Shown: one piece after another, positions 44,052-52,297 of the stretch
How the letters are laid out: every line of letters starts with the position of its first letter
Position numbering within the stretch: the first letter of the stretch is position 1
NCBI GenBank assembly: GCA_027307115.1
Contig: DAHUXN010000028.1
Coordinates: 99,356-163,355, forward strand
Source of the DNA: Acidobacteriota bacterium
GTDB taxonomy: Bacteria; Acidobacteriota; Terriglobia; Acidiferrales; UBA7541
Length of the DNA: 64,000 bases
Reading direction: 5' to 3'
Notes under the pieces: generated by a model
The model's database searches: none
Seen by the model: the letters and a program-made list of their open reading frames with translations, nothing else
What the model was told of the DNA's origin: nothing
Translations under genes and position numbers: made by a program

Positions 44052-45332
44052 TTGAGAATTCAAAACAATCAGCTTTCCTCGACGGGCTTTTCCTACGATA
44101 CTTCGGGGAACATGCTGAACGACGGCGCGCACGCTTACGCGTACAACGCGGAGAGCGAGATCAAGTCGGCGGCGGGAGTGAATTACACGTACGACGGCGA
44201 CGGCAACCGCGTCGAGAAGTCGAGCGGGAAGGCTTATTGGTACGGGGCAGGGACGGAAATCCTCGATGAATCAGACCTGAGCGGGAACATCACCAACGAG
44301 TATGTGTTCTTCGGCGGGAAGCGCATCGCCATGCGTAACGTGTCCAGCGGGACGATTTATTATTACGAAGACGACATGCTGGGGAGCGCCCGGACGATGG
44401 TGCAAGCGGGAGCGACTTCGCCGTGCTATGACGGAGACTTTTACCCGTTTGGAGGCGAGCGGATCGTCACCAACACCTGCACGCAGAATTACAAGTTCGA
44501 GGGCAAAGAGCGCGACACGGAAACGGGTAACGATGACTTTGGCGCGCGATACTACACGTCGCGGCTGGGGCGGTGGCTTTCGGCGGACTGGAGTGCGGTG
44601 CCTGCTCCGGTACCGTATGCGAATCTGGCGAATCCGCAGACGCTGAATCTGTACGCGATGGTCAGCGACAACCCCGAGACCTTTGCCGACTTGGACGGGC
44701 ATCTTTCTGGCAACGAAGGGTTGTGCTGGATTGACGTTTGCGGAGGCAATGTCAGTATCGATATGGGGAACGACCGGGCAATCGAAGGCGAGGGGTTCCC
44801 GCCTCCGGCGCAAAAAAACGGTACCAATACACCCAACTCCCCCACTCAGCAGGCACAGCAACAAAATCAGGCGCAACAGCAGGCGGGCGGCTCGTGTGGC
44901 TTTTGGTGCAGGCTGTTCCACACAGATCACGCACCCGCCAAATTTAGCATTCTGAACAAAAAGACTAAAAACGAGGGTTCGTTTTCGTACTTCTACTACC
45001 AGCTTGAGAACAAAGAAGGACAAAAGCTGAAAGGAAACGGTTACGGCGTGGAGGAGCATATCTCGCCTTCGGCTGGCATCCATACGTCGGAGGGTACGTT
45101 TGTCCCTGCTACCGACGGTGTGTCCCAAGACATAGTGGGGTATGCGGACTGGAGCAGCGGACAGGCGCGCTCCGTCACCCTCCCAGACACATTCAATATT
45201 GATGTCAAAGTGGAACAGACCTTCACGGTGAGCTATAGAGGGAAGGAATACAACCTAACGACGCGGTTTGAGCACGAAACGCGGATCGTGAGTGGAGTTG
45301 CAACGAACACTGTAACAGACATAGTGCCCTGA
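44052..45332 (+). CDS. Orphan RHS tip cassette (core fragment plus tip B)
   Basis: 426 codons opening with TTG at 44052, with no signal peptide and no YD-repeat body. Residues ~5-217 duplicate the RHS core end up to DLDGH. Beyond that is a different tip: a Gln-rich linker (NSPTQQAQQQNQAQQQ), CGFWCRLFHTDHAPAKFSIL and a beta-rich domain (FSYFYYQLENKEGQKLKGNGYGVEEHISPSAG... to ...TNTVTDIVP). It is an orphan C-terminal module that could be spliced onto the full RHS gene by recombination in the shared core. It is probably not translated efficiently by itself. The tip family is not recognised. Confidence 0.75.
   Translation: MRIQNNQLSSTGFSYDTSGNMLNDGAHAYAYNAESEIKSAAGVNYTYDGDGNRVEKSSGKAYWYGAGTEILDESDLSGNITNEYVFFGGKRIAMRNVSSGTIYYYEDDMLGSARTMVQAGATSPCYDGDFYPFGGERIVTNTCTQNYKFEGKERDTETGNDDFGARYYTSRLGRWLSADWSAVPAPVPYANLANPQTLNLYAMVSDNPETFADLDGHLSGNEGLCWIDVCGGNVSIDMGNDRAIEGEGFPPPAQKNGTNTPNSPTQQAQQQNQAQQQAGGSCGFWCRLFHTDHAPAKFSILNKKTKNEGSFSYFYYQLENKEGQKLKGNGYGVEEHISPSAGIHTSEGTFVPATDGVSQDIVGYADWSSGQARSVTLPDTFNIDVKVEQTFTVSYRGKEYNLTTRFEHETRIVSGVATNTVTDIVP
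44064..44702 (+). repeat. RHS core segment, copy B (639 bp)
   Basis: Copy of 41621-42259 at identical length. It begins 22 bp after the tRNA-Pro 3' half and ends at the same DLDGH codon where the tips diverge. Confidence 0.9.
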
Positions 45333-45354
45333 AGAGAAAGGGGGGGATTCGGAG

Positions 45355-46062
45355 ATGGGCTTTAAGTCAGGCATCATACTACTTATCACGTTCGGCAGCA
45401 TCTCAGGACTACACATGCGAGAGCAAGGTGGTCAACGAAACTTGGCATTCCATCCGGTCAATGACCGGAACAAGGATGCTGTTCTCCAGCATCTTCGGCC
45501 AATACTCCGCGCCACGAGGTATGTCGGTCGTGTGTACTATAGTGGAAGCTGCCACACAGAGGGTCTGGAGTTCGTTGCCTTTCCGCCAGTCGTTCTGCAT
45601 CCGAGCCAGAGCAATGTAGCCTTGAAGGCGGTCCGCGAGATGTTTCAAGGTGATGCCAACGTACAAGTGACTGAGGGAGCGGACAAAACAATCTCGGTTA
45701 CCATCGGAGAACCGTCAACCGCCCTGCTGCAAACAGAAATCTCCGTGCTCAGGATCGCCCCAATGGCTGCATACAATCCGACTGTGGCAATCGACGCAGT
45801 CGAGGGCGCAAGAGAGGTAAAGGCGGCGATAGCTAGGCTGGGACTCCGGGTCCCTTTGCAGCCTTCAGCGCAACTCCTCGCGAAGCCGTCGCCGGGACTG
45901 CCCCACCTTCCTGCCGTGATGAAGAACGTGACCGTTGGCCAAGCTCTCGACTCAGTTGCCGGAACCTTCCAGGGGATCGTTACCTATGGAACCTGTGCCC
46001 AGCCGAACGGAAAAGGCTTAGTCGAGATTGATTTTGTCGGCTTAGGCGCGATCAGGAAGTAG
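45355..46062 (+). CDS. Hypothetical protein downstream of tip B (candidate immunity or cargo)
   Basis: 235 residues from ATG at 45355 with GGAG just upstream, 22 bp after the orphan tip stop. The N-terminus is weakly hydrophobic (SGIILLITFGSISGLHM), possibly a signal or anchor. The rest is alpha/beta with no recognised family (LKAVREMFQGDANVQVTEGADKTISVTIGE; TVGQALDSVAGTFQGIVTYGTC). The position suggests an immunity partner for tip B, but the TVGQALDSVA-like ending resembles secretin/STN-type domains, so the assignment is uncertain. Confidence 0.5.
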   Translation: MGFKSGIILLITFGSISGLHMREQGGQRNLAFHPVNDRNKDAVLQHLRPILRATRYVGRVYYSGSCHTEGLEFVAFPPVVLHPSQSNVALKAVREMFQGDANVQVTEGADKTISVTIGEPSTALLQTEISVLRIAPMAAYNPTVAIDAVEGAREVKAAIARLGLRVPLQPSAQLLAKPSPGLPHLPAVMKNVTVGQALDSVAGTFQGIVTYGTCAQPNGKGLVEIDFVGLGAIRK

Positions 46063-46224
46063 GCGCAACAGCAGAACGAAAAAAACAATCTAGTCGTCAG
46101 GGCGCGTGGCGGATTTTGAGGGCGCGTTCGTTGGAATTTCGCAAAGGGAGTGCCGTGCGCCTTGATGTTTAAGGGTGCGGTTTTTGATGTATTTTTCGCT
46201 TGCTGGCGTTACACCGAGTCACAG

Positions 46225-46387
46225 CTCAGCAATCCATCGTTCCGTGCCGCACAAAACTGTAAACTGTCCCGCGCGGCCAGTACGTTCACTTGGGAACATT
46301 AAGGGAGCAAAACCTGCCGAATGTGCCTCTATATTTCGGTTATGGCAAATTGTAAGGGCAAGACAAGCCACAACTTACGAGATTGAC
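46225..46387 (+). repeat. Element terminal repeat, copy B
   Basis: Near-identical to 43826-43989 and placed immediately before the tRNA-Arg 3' half. It contains CACTTGGGAACA at 46287-46298. Confidence 0.88.
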
Positions 46388-46395
46388 TTCACCAA

Positions 46396-46443
46396 CTACG
46401 AACCAGAAGGTCGGGAGTTCGAATCTCTCCGGGCGCACCACTT
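46396..46443 (+). repeat. attR of element 2 (tRNA-Arg 3' half)
   Basis: Exact 48-bp copy of 30732-30779: 3' half of tRNA-Arg(ACG) from anticodon loop through CCA plus CTT. It marks the right boundary of element 2; the gap to the next gene (46444-46562) shows only GC-rich hairpins. Confidence 0.95.
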
Positions 46444-46562
46444 TATGCTCGAAAATCAAGCGGGAGGGGGGGCGAAAGCCCCGAGTGGGGCCAAATTTAC
46501 GGACGAGCTCTTCTTGTCCCTCTCCATAGCGTTCGCGAGGACACAGCGGAAACAGAAAGCGC

Positions 46563-46922
46563 TTACTTTGTTGATTTGTTGGTCTTAATGAACCCGCAGA
46601 CGTCTTTCACCGCATTGCTCAGCATATGCGTTGTCGTTGCAAACACCGCCTGCCCTCCCGGCTTGAACATCGTGAACTTGTAATTGCCAGGCCAGCCGCC
46701 CGCTTCGAGCATGTAGTCCGATTTCGTCGAATCTAGCGTGATGGAGACGTTCGGGCACTTCACGCGCAGGTTCTTCAAAATATCGGCGGTCGGTACCGTT
46801 GACGCGGGAGACAGCACAAGTTTCACGGGCTTTGGCTGATCCTTAGGCGGATTCTTCGCAATTGCTGCGGGCGCCGATAGCAACAAACACATCATCGAAA
46901 TTCCAATCAGCATTTTTCTCAT
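46563..46922 (-). CDS. Small secreted protein of unknown function
   Basis: 119 residues from ATG at 46922 with AGGAGAAT upstream. A signal peptide (MRKMLIGISMMCLLLSAPAAIA) is followed by a short basic linker and a compact domain (ADILKNLRVKCPNVSITLDSTKSDYMLEAGGWPGNYKFTMFKPGGQAVFATTTHMLSNAVKDVCGFIKT). The two Cys could form a disulfide. No named family. It is the first gene right of element 2, divergent from the next gene across a ~200-bp gap. Confidence 0.7.
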   Translation of the reverse strand: MRKMLIGISMMCLLLSAPAAIAKNPPKDQPKPVKLVLSPASTVPTADILKNLRVKCPNVSITLDSTKSDYMLEAGGWPGNYKFTMFKPGGQAVFATTTHMLSNAVKDVCGFIKTNKSTK

Positions 46923-47124
46923 GATCCGATTCTCCTGCGGCTGAATGCGCCGCAAGCACACAACTCTTGGGACGAATTTCCCCTTCGAATGGTTGCATGT
47001 TCCCGCTCGACGTTTGCATTGGCCCGGACGGGCATGGCCGAATTCCACCTATTTACACTCCGCGGTAATTCGGAGAAGATGCGTGGGCGCGATTCCGTAT
47101 TGTACCGGGCCAAGGAGACCACTT

Positions 47125-48444
47125 ATGCGCAAAGCATTTGTTCGCACACTCGCCGGAGCAGCGTTATTGCTGGGTGCGGTCGCGCTGCATGCGCAACAGG
47201 CTCCGTCCGGCGCAGACGCCGGGCCGTCGGCAACTCGTCAAACCGAAACTGACGCCTACACGCGTTACGAACTGCTCGCCCCCGACACCGCGAGTTTCAA
47301 AATCTATTACGAAATCACCGCCACAACCGCCGGCGCGAAGTATTTCTTCAATCCGATCCGCAAAGGCAGCGTCGCCAGCGACGAATCTGTCTACGATGCC
47401 ATGACGGGCGAGCCGCTTCACTTCGAAGTGGTCAGCGGGGCGGATGCTCGCCGGGATCCCTTGATGACCGGCGCCGACGCGTCCATGGACTACATCAAGG
47501 TTACCCTGGCCCGACCGGTGCCGCCCGAAGGCCAGGGCCGCATGATTATCGTCAAGACCTACAAAGACGCGAAAAGCTACTATCGCGATGGCGACGCAAT
47601 CGTTTTCAATCGCCCGCTCGGAATCAAACGCAACAAAGTAGTGCTGCCCGCAGGATATGAATTGGTCGGTTGCAATGTGCCGTCTCAGGTTTTGACCGAG
47701 CCAGACGGCCGCGTTTCAATCAGCTTCATGAACGGCAGCGGCGGCGAAGCTCCACTGATCGTCAAAGCAAAACTCGGCGCACAAACAGGGGCTGGCGCTG
47801 CCCCTCGCGCGTCAACTTCAGCGCGCAGTTGGGAAGCGCCATTCGAAGGCGAAACCGAACGTCAGCGCCTCTCCGAGCGCGCCCATCAGGACCGCGACAT
47901 CGTTTACTTCCTCAACCAGCCGGATACTCACTCCTTCAGCCTCTATCACGACTACACCGAGTCGCGTCCTGGCGCCGACAAGTATCTCAACGTCGTCCGC
48001 GAAGGCAGCACGGTTTCAAATCCTTCAGCGTACATCCTCGACACGGGCGATAAACTCCAAAGCCGCATCATGACCGGCGCTGAACTCGCCGCCGCGAAAA
48101 TCAGCGTGGGAAACGAACCTGTAACTCCAACCACGCAGGTGGTCGTGATCCCGTTTCCGCCGGTGAAAAAAGGTCAATCGACTCGTTTGCGAATTTCTGA
48201 GACGTACACCGCGCCCGTCAGTTATCGTCTGGATCGTGACGAACTGGTTTTCGACCGCAGTTTTGGCCGTTCGCGGAACGCTGTCGTTTTGCCCGCGGGA
48301 TGGTATTTGACCGCCAGCGCAATTCCCGCGACGGTGAAGCAACTTCCAGACGGGCGCATACGGCTCGATTTTTGGAATGGACGCCCCGATTCAATCGACG
48401 TATTGATTAAGGCCAAGCGTCGCGCCGCGGTGGCGGAAAAGTAG
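47125..48444 (+). CDS. Secreted protein with two tandem homologous domains, unknown function
   Basis: 439 residues from ATG at 47125 (AAGGAGA upstream), with signal peptide MRKAFVRTLAGAALLLGAVALHA. The mature part is an internal duplication. Both halves end in parallel motifs, NKVVLPAGYELVGCNVPSQV..EPDGRVSISFMNG and NAVVLPAGWYLTASAIPATV..LPDGRIRLDFWNG, and both start with a (S/F)xxYH/YYE-like strand followed by KY..N..R.GS. No family recognised. It precedes the secreted mannosidase by ~70 bp on the same strand. Confidence 0.75.
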   Translation: MRKAFVRTLAGAALLLGAVALHAQQAPSGADAGPSATRQTETDAYTRYELLAPDTASFKIYYEITATTAGAKYFFNPIRKGSVASDESVYDAMTGEPLHFEVVSGADARRDPLMTGADASMDYIKVTLARPVPPEGQGRMIIVKTYKDAKSYYRDGDAIVFNRPLGIKRNKVVLPAGYELVGCNVPSQVLTEPDGRVSISFMNGSGGEAPLIVKAKLGAQTGAGAAPRASTSARSWEAPFEGETERQRLSERAHQDRDIVYFLNQPDTHSFSLYHDYTESRPGADKYLNVVREGSTVSNPSAYILDTGDKLQSRIMTGAELAAAKISVGNEPVTPTTQVVVIPFPPVKKGQSTRLRISETYTAPVSYRLDRDELVFDRSFGRSRNAVVLPAGWYLTASAIPATVKQLPDGRIRLDFWNGRPDSIDVLIKAKRRAAVAEK

Positions 48445-48515
48445 CGAAAGATCGGCCATATTGTTCGTTCTAGTCTTATATGAAGTTTGCAAATCTCCGG
48501 AGTGGACGGATAAAA

Positions 48516-51500
48516 ATGAAAATTTCCCCTCGCAACGTGGTTTGCCTCTGGAAGGTGAATGCAATTGTATGTGCGCTAATAATTACACTGATTCTGCTCC
48601 CGCGCGCCGCGTCAGCTCAAACCAAGAAAACCGCTGCGCCTGAAGCAAAAACTTCCGCGCAGGCGAACGCGCCGGACCTCAAGAAGCAGCCGACGCTCTA
48701 CCTCGTCGGCTACGCCCATCTCGACACACAGTGGCGATGGGAGTATCCGCAGGTCATTTCGGAATATCTTCCCGACACGATGCACAAGAACTTCGCTCTC
48801 TTCCAAAAATATCCGCACTACATCTTCAATTGGACGGGCGCCAATCGCTACATGATGATGGACGAATATTATCCTTCCGATTTCGCAAAGCTGAAGCACT
48901 ACGTCGCCACGGGCCAATGGTTTCCCGCAGGCTCGTCGATGGAGGAAAACGACGTCAATTCACCCTCGCCGGAATCCATCATTCGCCAGGTCCTTTACGG
49001 CAACGAATATTTCCGCCACGAATTCGGCAAAGCCAGCGAAGAGTACATGCTCCCGGATTGCTTTGGCTTTCCTGCGGACTTGCCAAGCATTCTCGCGGCT
49101 GCGGGTATCAAAGGTTTCTCCACGCAAAAATTGACCTGGGGATCCTCGGCGCCCGTCGGCGGCCCTGATTCTCCCGAACAGACGCCCGTCGGCACGCCGT
49201 TCAATGTCGGCGTCTGGATAGGCCCCGATGGCCACAGCATCATCGCGGCGCTCAATCCCGAAAGCTATTCCGGCGGCGTCAGTTACGACCTCACCAAGAG
49301 CGCGCGGCCAACCGACGTGCGCAATTTCATCGACTGGCCCGCGCGTGTTGATTTGGACGGCAAAGTTAGTGGTGTTTTCGCCGACTATCACTATTACGGC
49401 ACCGGCGACATAGGCGGCTCTCCCGATGAGAACTCAGTCAGGCTCGTCGAAGAAATGGTGACCAAAAGCATGGGCGCCCTTCCTCCGCGAAATCCCAATC
49501 AGGATGACGACAACGAAAATGCATCCACACCGCCTGCAGGCCCGCAAGTACGCATGGGCACCGGCCCTCTTCACATTATTTCCTCCGACGCCGATCAGAT
49601 GTTCAAAGACATTCTTGCCCAGCATTTGACCGCTGGTTTGCCGCGTTATCAGGGCGATCTCGAATTGACGAATCACTCCGCCGGCTCGCTCACTTCCGAA
49701 GAGGTTCACAAACGCTGGAATCGCGAAAACGAAAATCTCGCTCACGCCGCGGAGGAAGCTTCTGTCGGTGCGGCCTGGCTCGGCGGACGCTCGTATCCGC
49801 TCGCGCGCCTGAATCACGCTTGGCGTCTCGTGCTCGGCGGCCAGTTCCACGACATCATGGCTGGCACCGCGACGCCCAAGTCATACGAATACTCCTGGAA
49901 CGACGACGTCATCGCCATGAATCAATTTGCACAGGTTTTGAAGAGCGGGGCTTCGGCAATCGCCTCGCAATTGAACACAGAAGGAAACGGTGCAGCAGTC
50001 GTGGTGTTTAATCCACTTTCCGTAGACCGGCAGGATGTTGTTGGGGCAACCGTCAGGGTCTATAAAGGCGTGCCCCACAGCACCCGCATCTTGGAGACAC
50101 CGGTTAGCGTCCTAGTGCACGTCACGGGACCCGACGGAAAGGAAGTAACGTCGCAGGTTAAGATGTTTTCGACACGCGGTGGCATGGCAACGCTGAAGGT
50201 GCTATTCCTCGCAACGGTGCCATCTGTGGGGTACGCTGTTTATCACGTAGAGCCATTCGCTTGGGCCGTTGCATCCCTGGATGCAACAGCTCACCCCCCC
50301 TCAGAGCTGAAAGTCACCGATTCCTCCCTCGAAAACGCCCGCTATCGCATTCAGTTGAATCACGACGGCGATATTTCGAGCATCTTCGACAAAAAACTCA
50401 ACCGCGAACTTCTTTCCGCTCCCGCGCGTCTCGCATTCCAAACCGAAAAGCCTTCGCAATGGCCCGCGTGGAACATGGACTGGTCGGACCAGAGCAAGCC
50501 GCCGCGCGGTTACGTCGGCGGTCCTGCAAAAATCAGCATTGTCGAAAACGGTCCGGTCCGCGTCGCTCTCCGAATCGAACGCGAATCCGAAGGCTCAAAA
50601 TTCGTGCAGACGATTCGCCTTTCCGCTGGCGATGCCGGCAATCGCATCGAGTTTGCCAATTCGATTGACTGGAAAACTCGCGAAGCCGCCCTGAAAGCCA
50701 CGTTTCCGCTCACCGCTTCGAATCAAACCGCTACTTACAATTGGGGTGCCGGAACCATCGAACGCCCTGCGGACAACGACAAAATGTTTGAGATGCCCTC
50801 GCATCGCTGGTTCGATCTCACCGATCAAACTGGCAAATTCGGCGTCACAATTCTTTCCGGCGCGAAGACTGGCTCTGATCGGCCCAGCGACAACACCTTG
50901 CGCCTCACGCTCCTTTACACACCTGGCGTCAGTCCCGCCGGGCAGTCCTATCGTGACCAGGGTTCCCAGGATTTCGGCCATCACGAATTTCTCTACGGAC
51001 TTTCCAGTCACGCGGGCGGCTGGCGCGACGGCGGCACTGCGTGGCAAGCCTATCGGCTCGATGCTCCCCTGATCGCTTTCGAGACCACGAAGCATCTCGG
51101 CGCGCTCGGCAAAACTCTCTCTTTGCTCAAAGTCAGCGACAGCGACGTGCGCGTCATGGCTTTCAAGAAAGCCGAAGAAAGCAACGACGAAGTTGTCCGC
51201 CTTGTCGAAATGTCCGGTATACCTCAGCGCGACGTTCGCATCTCGTTTGCTGCGCCTGTTGTCGCCGCGCACGAAATTAATGGTCAGGAATTGCCTGTCG
51301 GCTCCGCGACTTTCGCCAAAGGCGAGTTGCTCGCAAATTTCGCGCCCTACGAAATCAAAAGCTACGAAGTGAAGCTCGCTCCATCGCGCGCCCGCTCACT
51401 TCCGCCGCGCTGGCAAGCTGTTCCGCTGCATTACGATCTTGCCGCCGCCAGCAGCGACGGCACAAAATCAGTCGGCGGCTTCGACGCGGCTGGCAACGCG

Positions 51501-52151
51501 CTGCCCGCCGAATTGCTTCCCACGGACATCGCTTATTCCGAGATTCACTTCAAACTCGCGCCCTCGGCTACAGAAAAACCCGATGCCGTCGTCGCTCGCG
51601 GTCAAACCATTCAACTGCCCGCAGGAAAATTCAATCGCGTTTACTTCCTCGCCGCATCTGCGGACGGCGATCAGCAGGCAACATTCAAAGTCGGCGATCA
51701 AACCGCCGATCTCACCATCCAGAATTGGAGCGGCTACATCGGCCAGTGGTTCGACCGTTCGTTCACGATGGAGCCGAGGCCGATTCCGCCAGAGCCCGAT
51801 GCCACCGACACCAGCGAACGCGCGCAACGAATTCGACGCCGGATCGCCTATTTGCAGAAAAATCCGGAAACGCTGCCGCACTATGCGGGCATCACTCCGG
51901 GCTTCATCAAACGTGCGCCCATTGCCTGGTTCGCCTCGCATCACCACACGCCCGATGGCGCCAACGTGCCCTATTCCTATTCTTATTTGTTCGCGTACGC
52001 GATCAATTTGCCGCCAGGCGCAAAAGCGATCACCCTGCCCGACAATGAAAAAATTCGCATTCTTGCAATCACCGCCGCGTCCGAACAATCGCAAACGCAC
52101 CCGGCACAGCCGCTCTACGACACCAATGAGCAGGTCGCGGGAAGACAATAG
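48516..52151 (+). CDS. Secreted GH38 family alpha-mannosidase
   Basis: About 1,211 residues from ATG at 48516 (GGAG upstream; ATG at 48480 is an alternative), with a signal peptide ending near PRAASA. The GH38 N-terminal catalytic domain starts GYAHLDTQWRWEYPQ (zinc-binding His-x-Asp) and contains the nucleophile region YMLPDCFGFPADLP. The middle three-helix bundle (HNHAWRLVLGGQFHDIMAGTATPKSYEYSWND) and the large C-terminal beta-sandwich (LENARYRIQLNHDGDISSIFDKKLNRELL) complete the family layout. It would hydrolyse alpha-mannosides in the periplasm or outside. It carries a C-terminal extension longer than usual. Confidence 0.9.
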   Translation: MKISPRNVVCLWKVNAIVCALIITLILLPRAASAQTKKTAAPEAKTSAQANAPDLKKQPTLYLVGYAHLDTQWRWEYPQVISEYLPDTMHKNFALFQKYPHYIFNWTGANRYMMMDEYYPSDFAKLKHYVATGQWFPAGSSMEENDVNSPSPESIIRQVLYGNEYFRHEFGKASEEYMLPDCFGFPADLPSILAAAGIKGFSTQKLTWGSSAPVGGPDSPEQTPVGTPFNVGVWIGPDGHSIIAALNPESYSGGVSYDLTKSARPTDVRNFIDWPARVDLDGKVSGVFADYHYYGTGDIGGSPDENSVRLVEEMVTKSMGALPPRNPNQDDDNENASTPPAGPQVRMGTGPLHIISSDADQMFKDILAQHLTAGLPRYQGDLELTNHSAGSLTSEEVHKRWNRENENLAHAAEEASVGAAWLGGRSYPLARLNHAWRLVLGGQFHDIMAGTATPKSYEYSWNDDVIAMNQFAQVLKSGASAIASQLNTEGNGAAVVVFNPLSVDRQDVVGATVRVYKGVPHSTRILETPVSVLVHVTGPDGKEVTSQVKMFSTRGGMATLKVLFLATVPSVGYAVYHVEPFAWAVASLDATAHPPSELKVTDSSLENARYRIQLNHDGDISSIFDKKLNRELLSAPARLAFQTEKPSQWPAWNMDWSDQSKPPRGYVGGPAKISIVENGPVRVALRIERESEGSKFVQTIRLSAGDAGNRIEFANSIDWKTREAALKATFPLTASNQTATYNWGAGTIERPADNDKMFEMPSHRWFDLTDQTGKFGVTILSGAKTGSDRPSDNTLRLTLLYTPGVSPAGQSYRDQGSQDFGHHEFLYGLSSHAGGWRDGGTAWQAYRLDAPLIAFETTKHLGALGKTLSLLKVSDSDVRVMAFKKAEESNDEVVRLVEMSGIPQRDVRISFAAPVVAAHEINGQELPVGSATFAKGELLANFAPYEIKSYEVKLAPSRARSLPPRWQAVPLHYDLAAASSDGTKSVGGFDAAGNALPAELLPTDIAYSEIHFKLAPSATEKPDAVVARGQTIQLPAGKFNRVYFLAASADGDQQATFKVGDQTADLTIQNWSGYIGQWFDRSFTMEPRPIPPEPDATDTSERAQRIRRRIAYLQKNPETLPHYAGITPGFIKRAPIAWFASHHHTPDGANVPYSYSYLFAYAINLPPGAKAITLPDNEKIRILAITAASEQSQTHPAQPLYDTNEQVAGRQ

Positions 52152-52297
52152 CCGATAACAGGCGCGCAGAACGCGCTGTTAAGTGTCGTGTATTCTGCGG
52201 GCCAGGAAAAATCGCCCAGAGCTTTGATATACTTTTAACGGAACGGTCATCCCGTATTTACACTTCTGGTCCAGACTAGTAGAGTTTGTCCTCACAA

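Noticed and set aside
44052..45332. Independent full RHS gene
   Set aside because: No signal peptide, promoter or YD-repeat body; it starts inside a duplicated core segment, so it is treated as an orphan cassette.
52156..52181. Terminator after the mannosidase gene
   Set aside because: The inverted repeat has a bulge and no T-tract; too weak to call.
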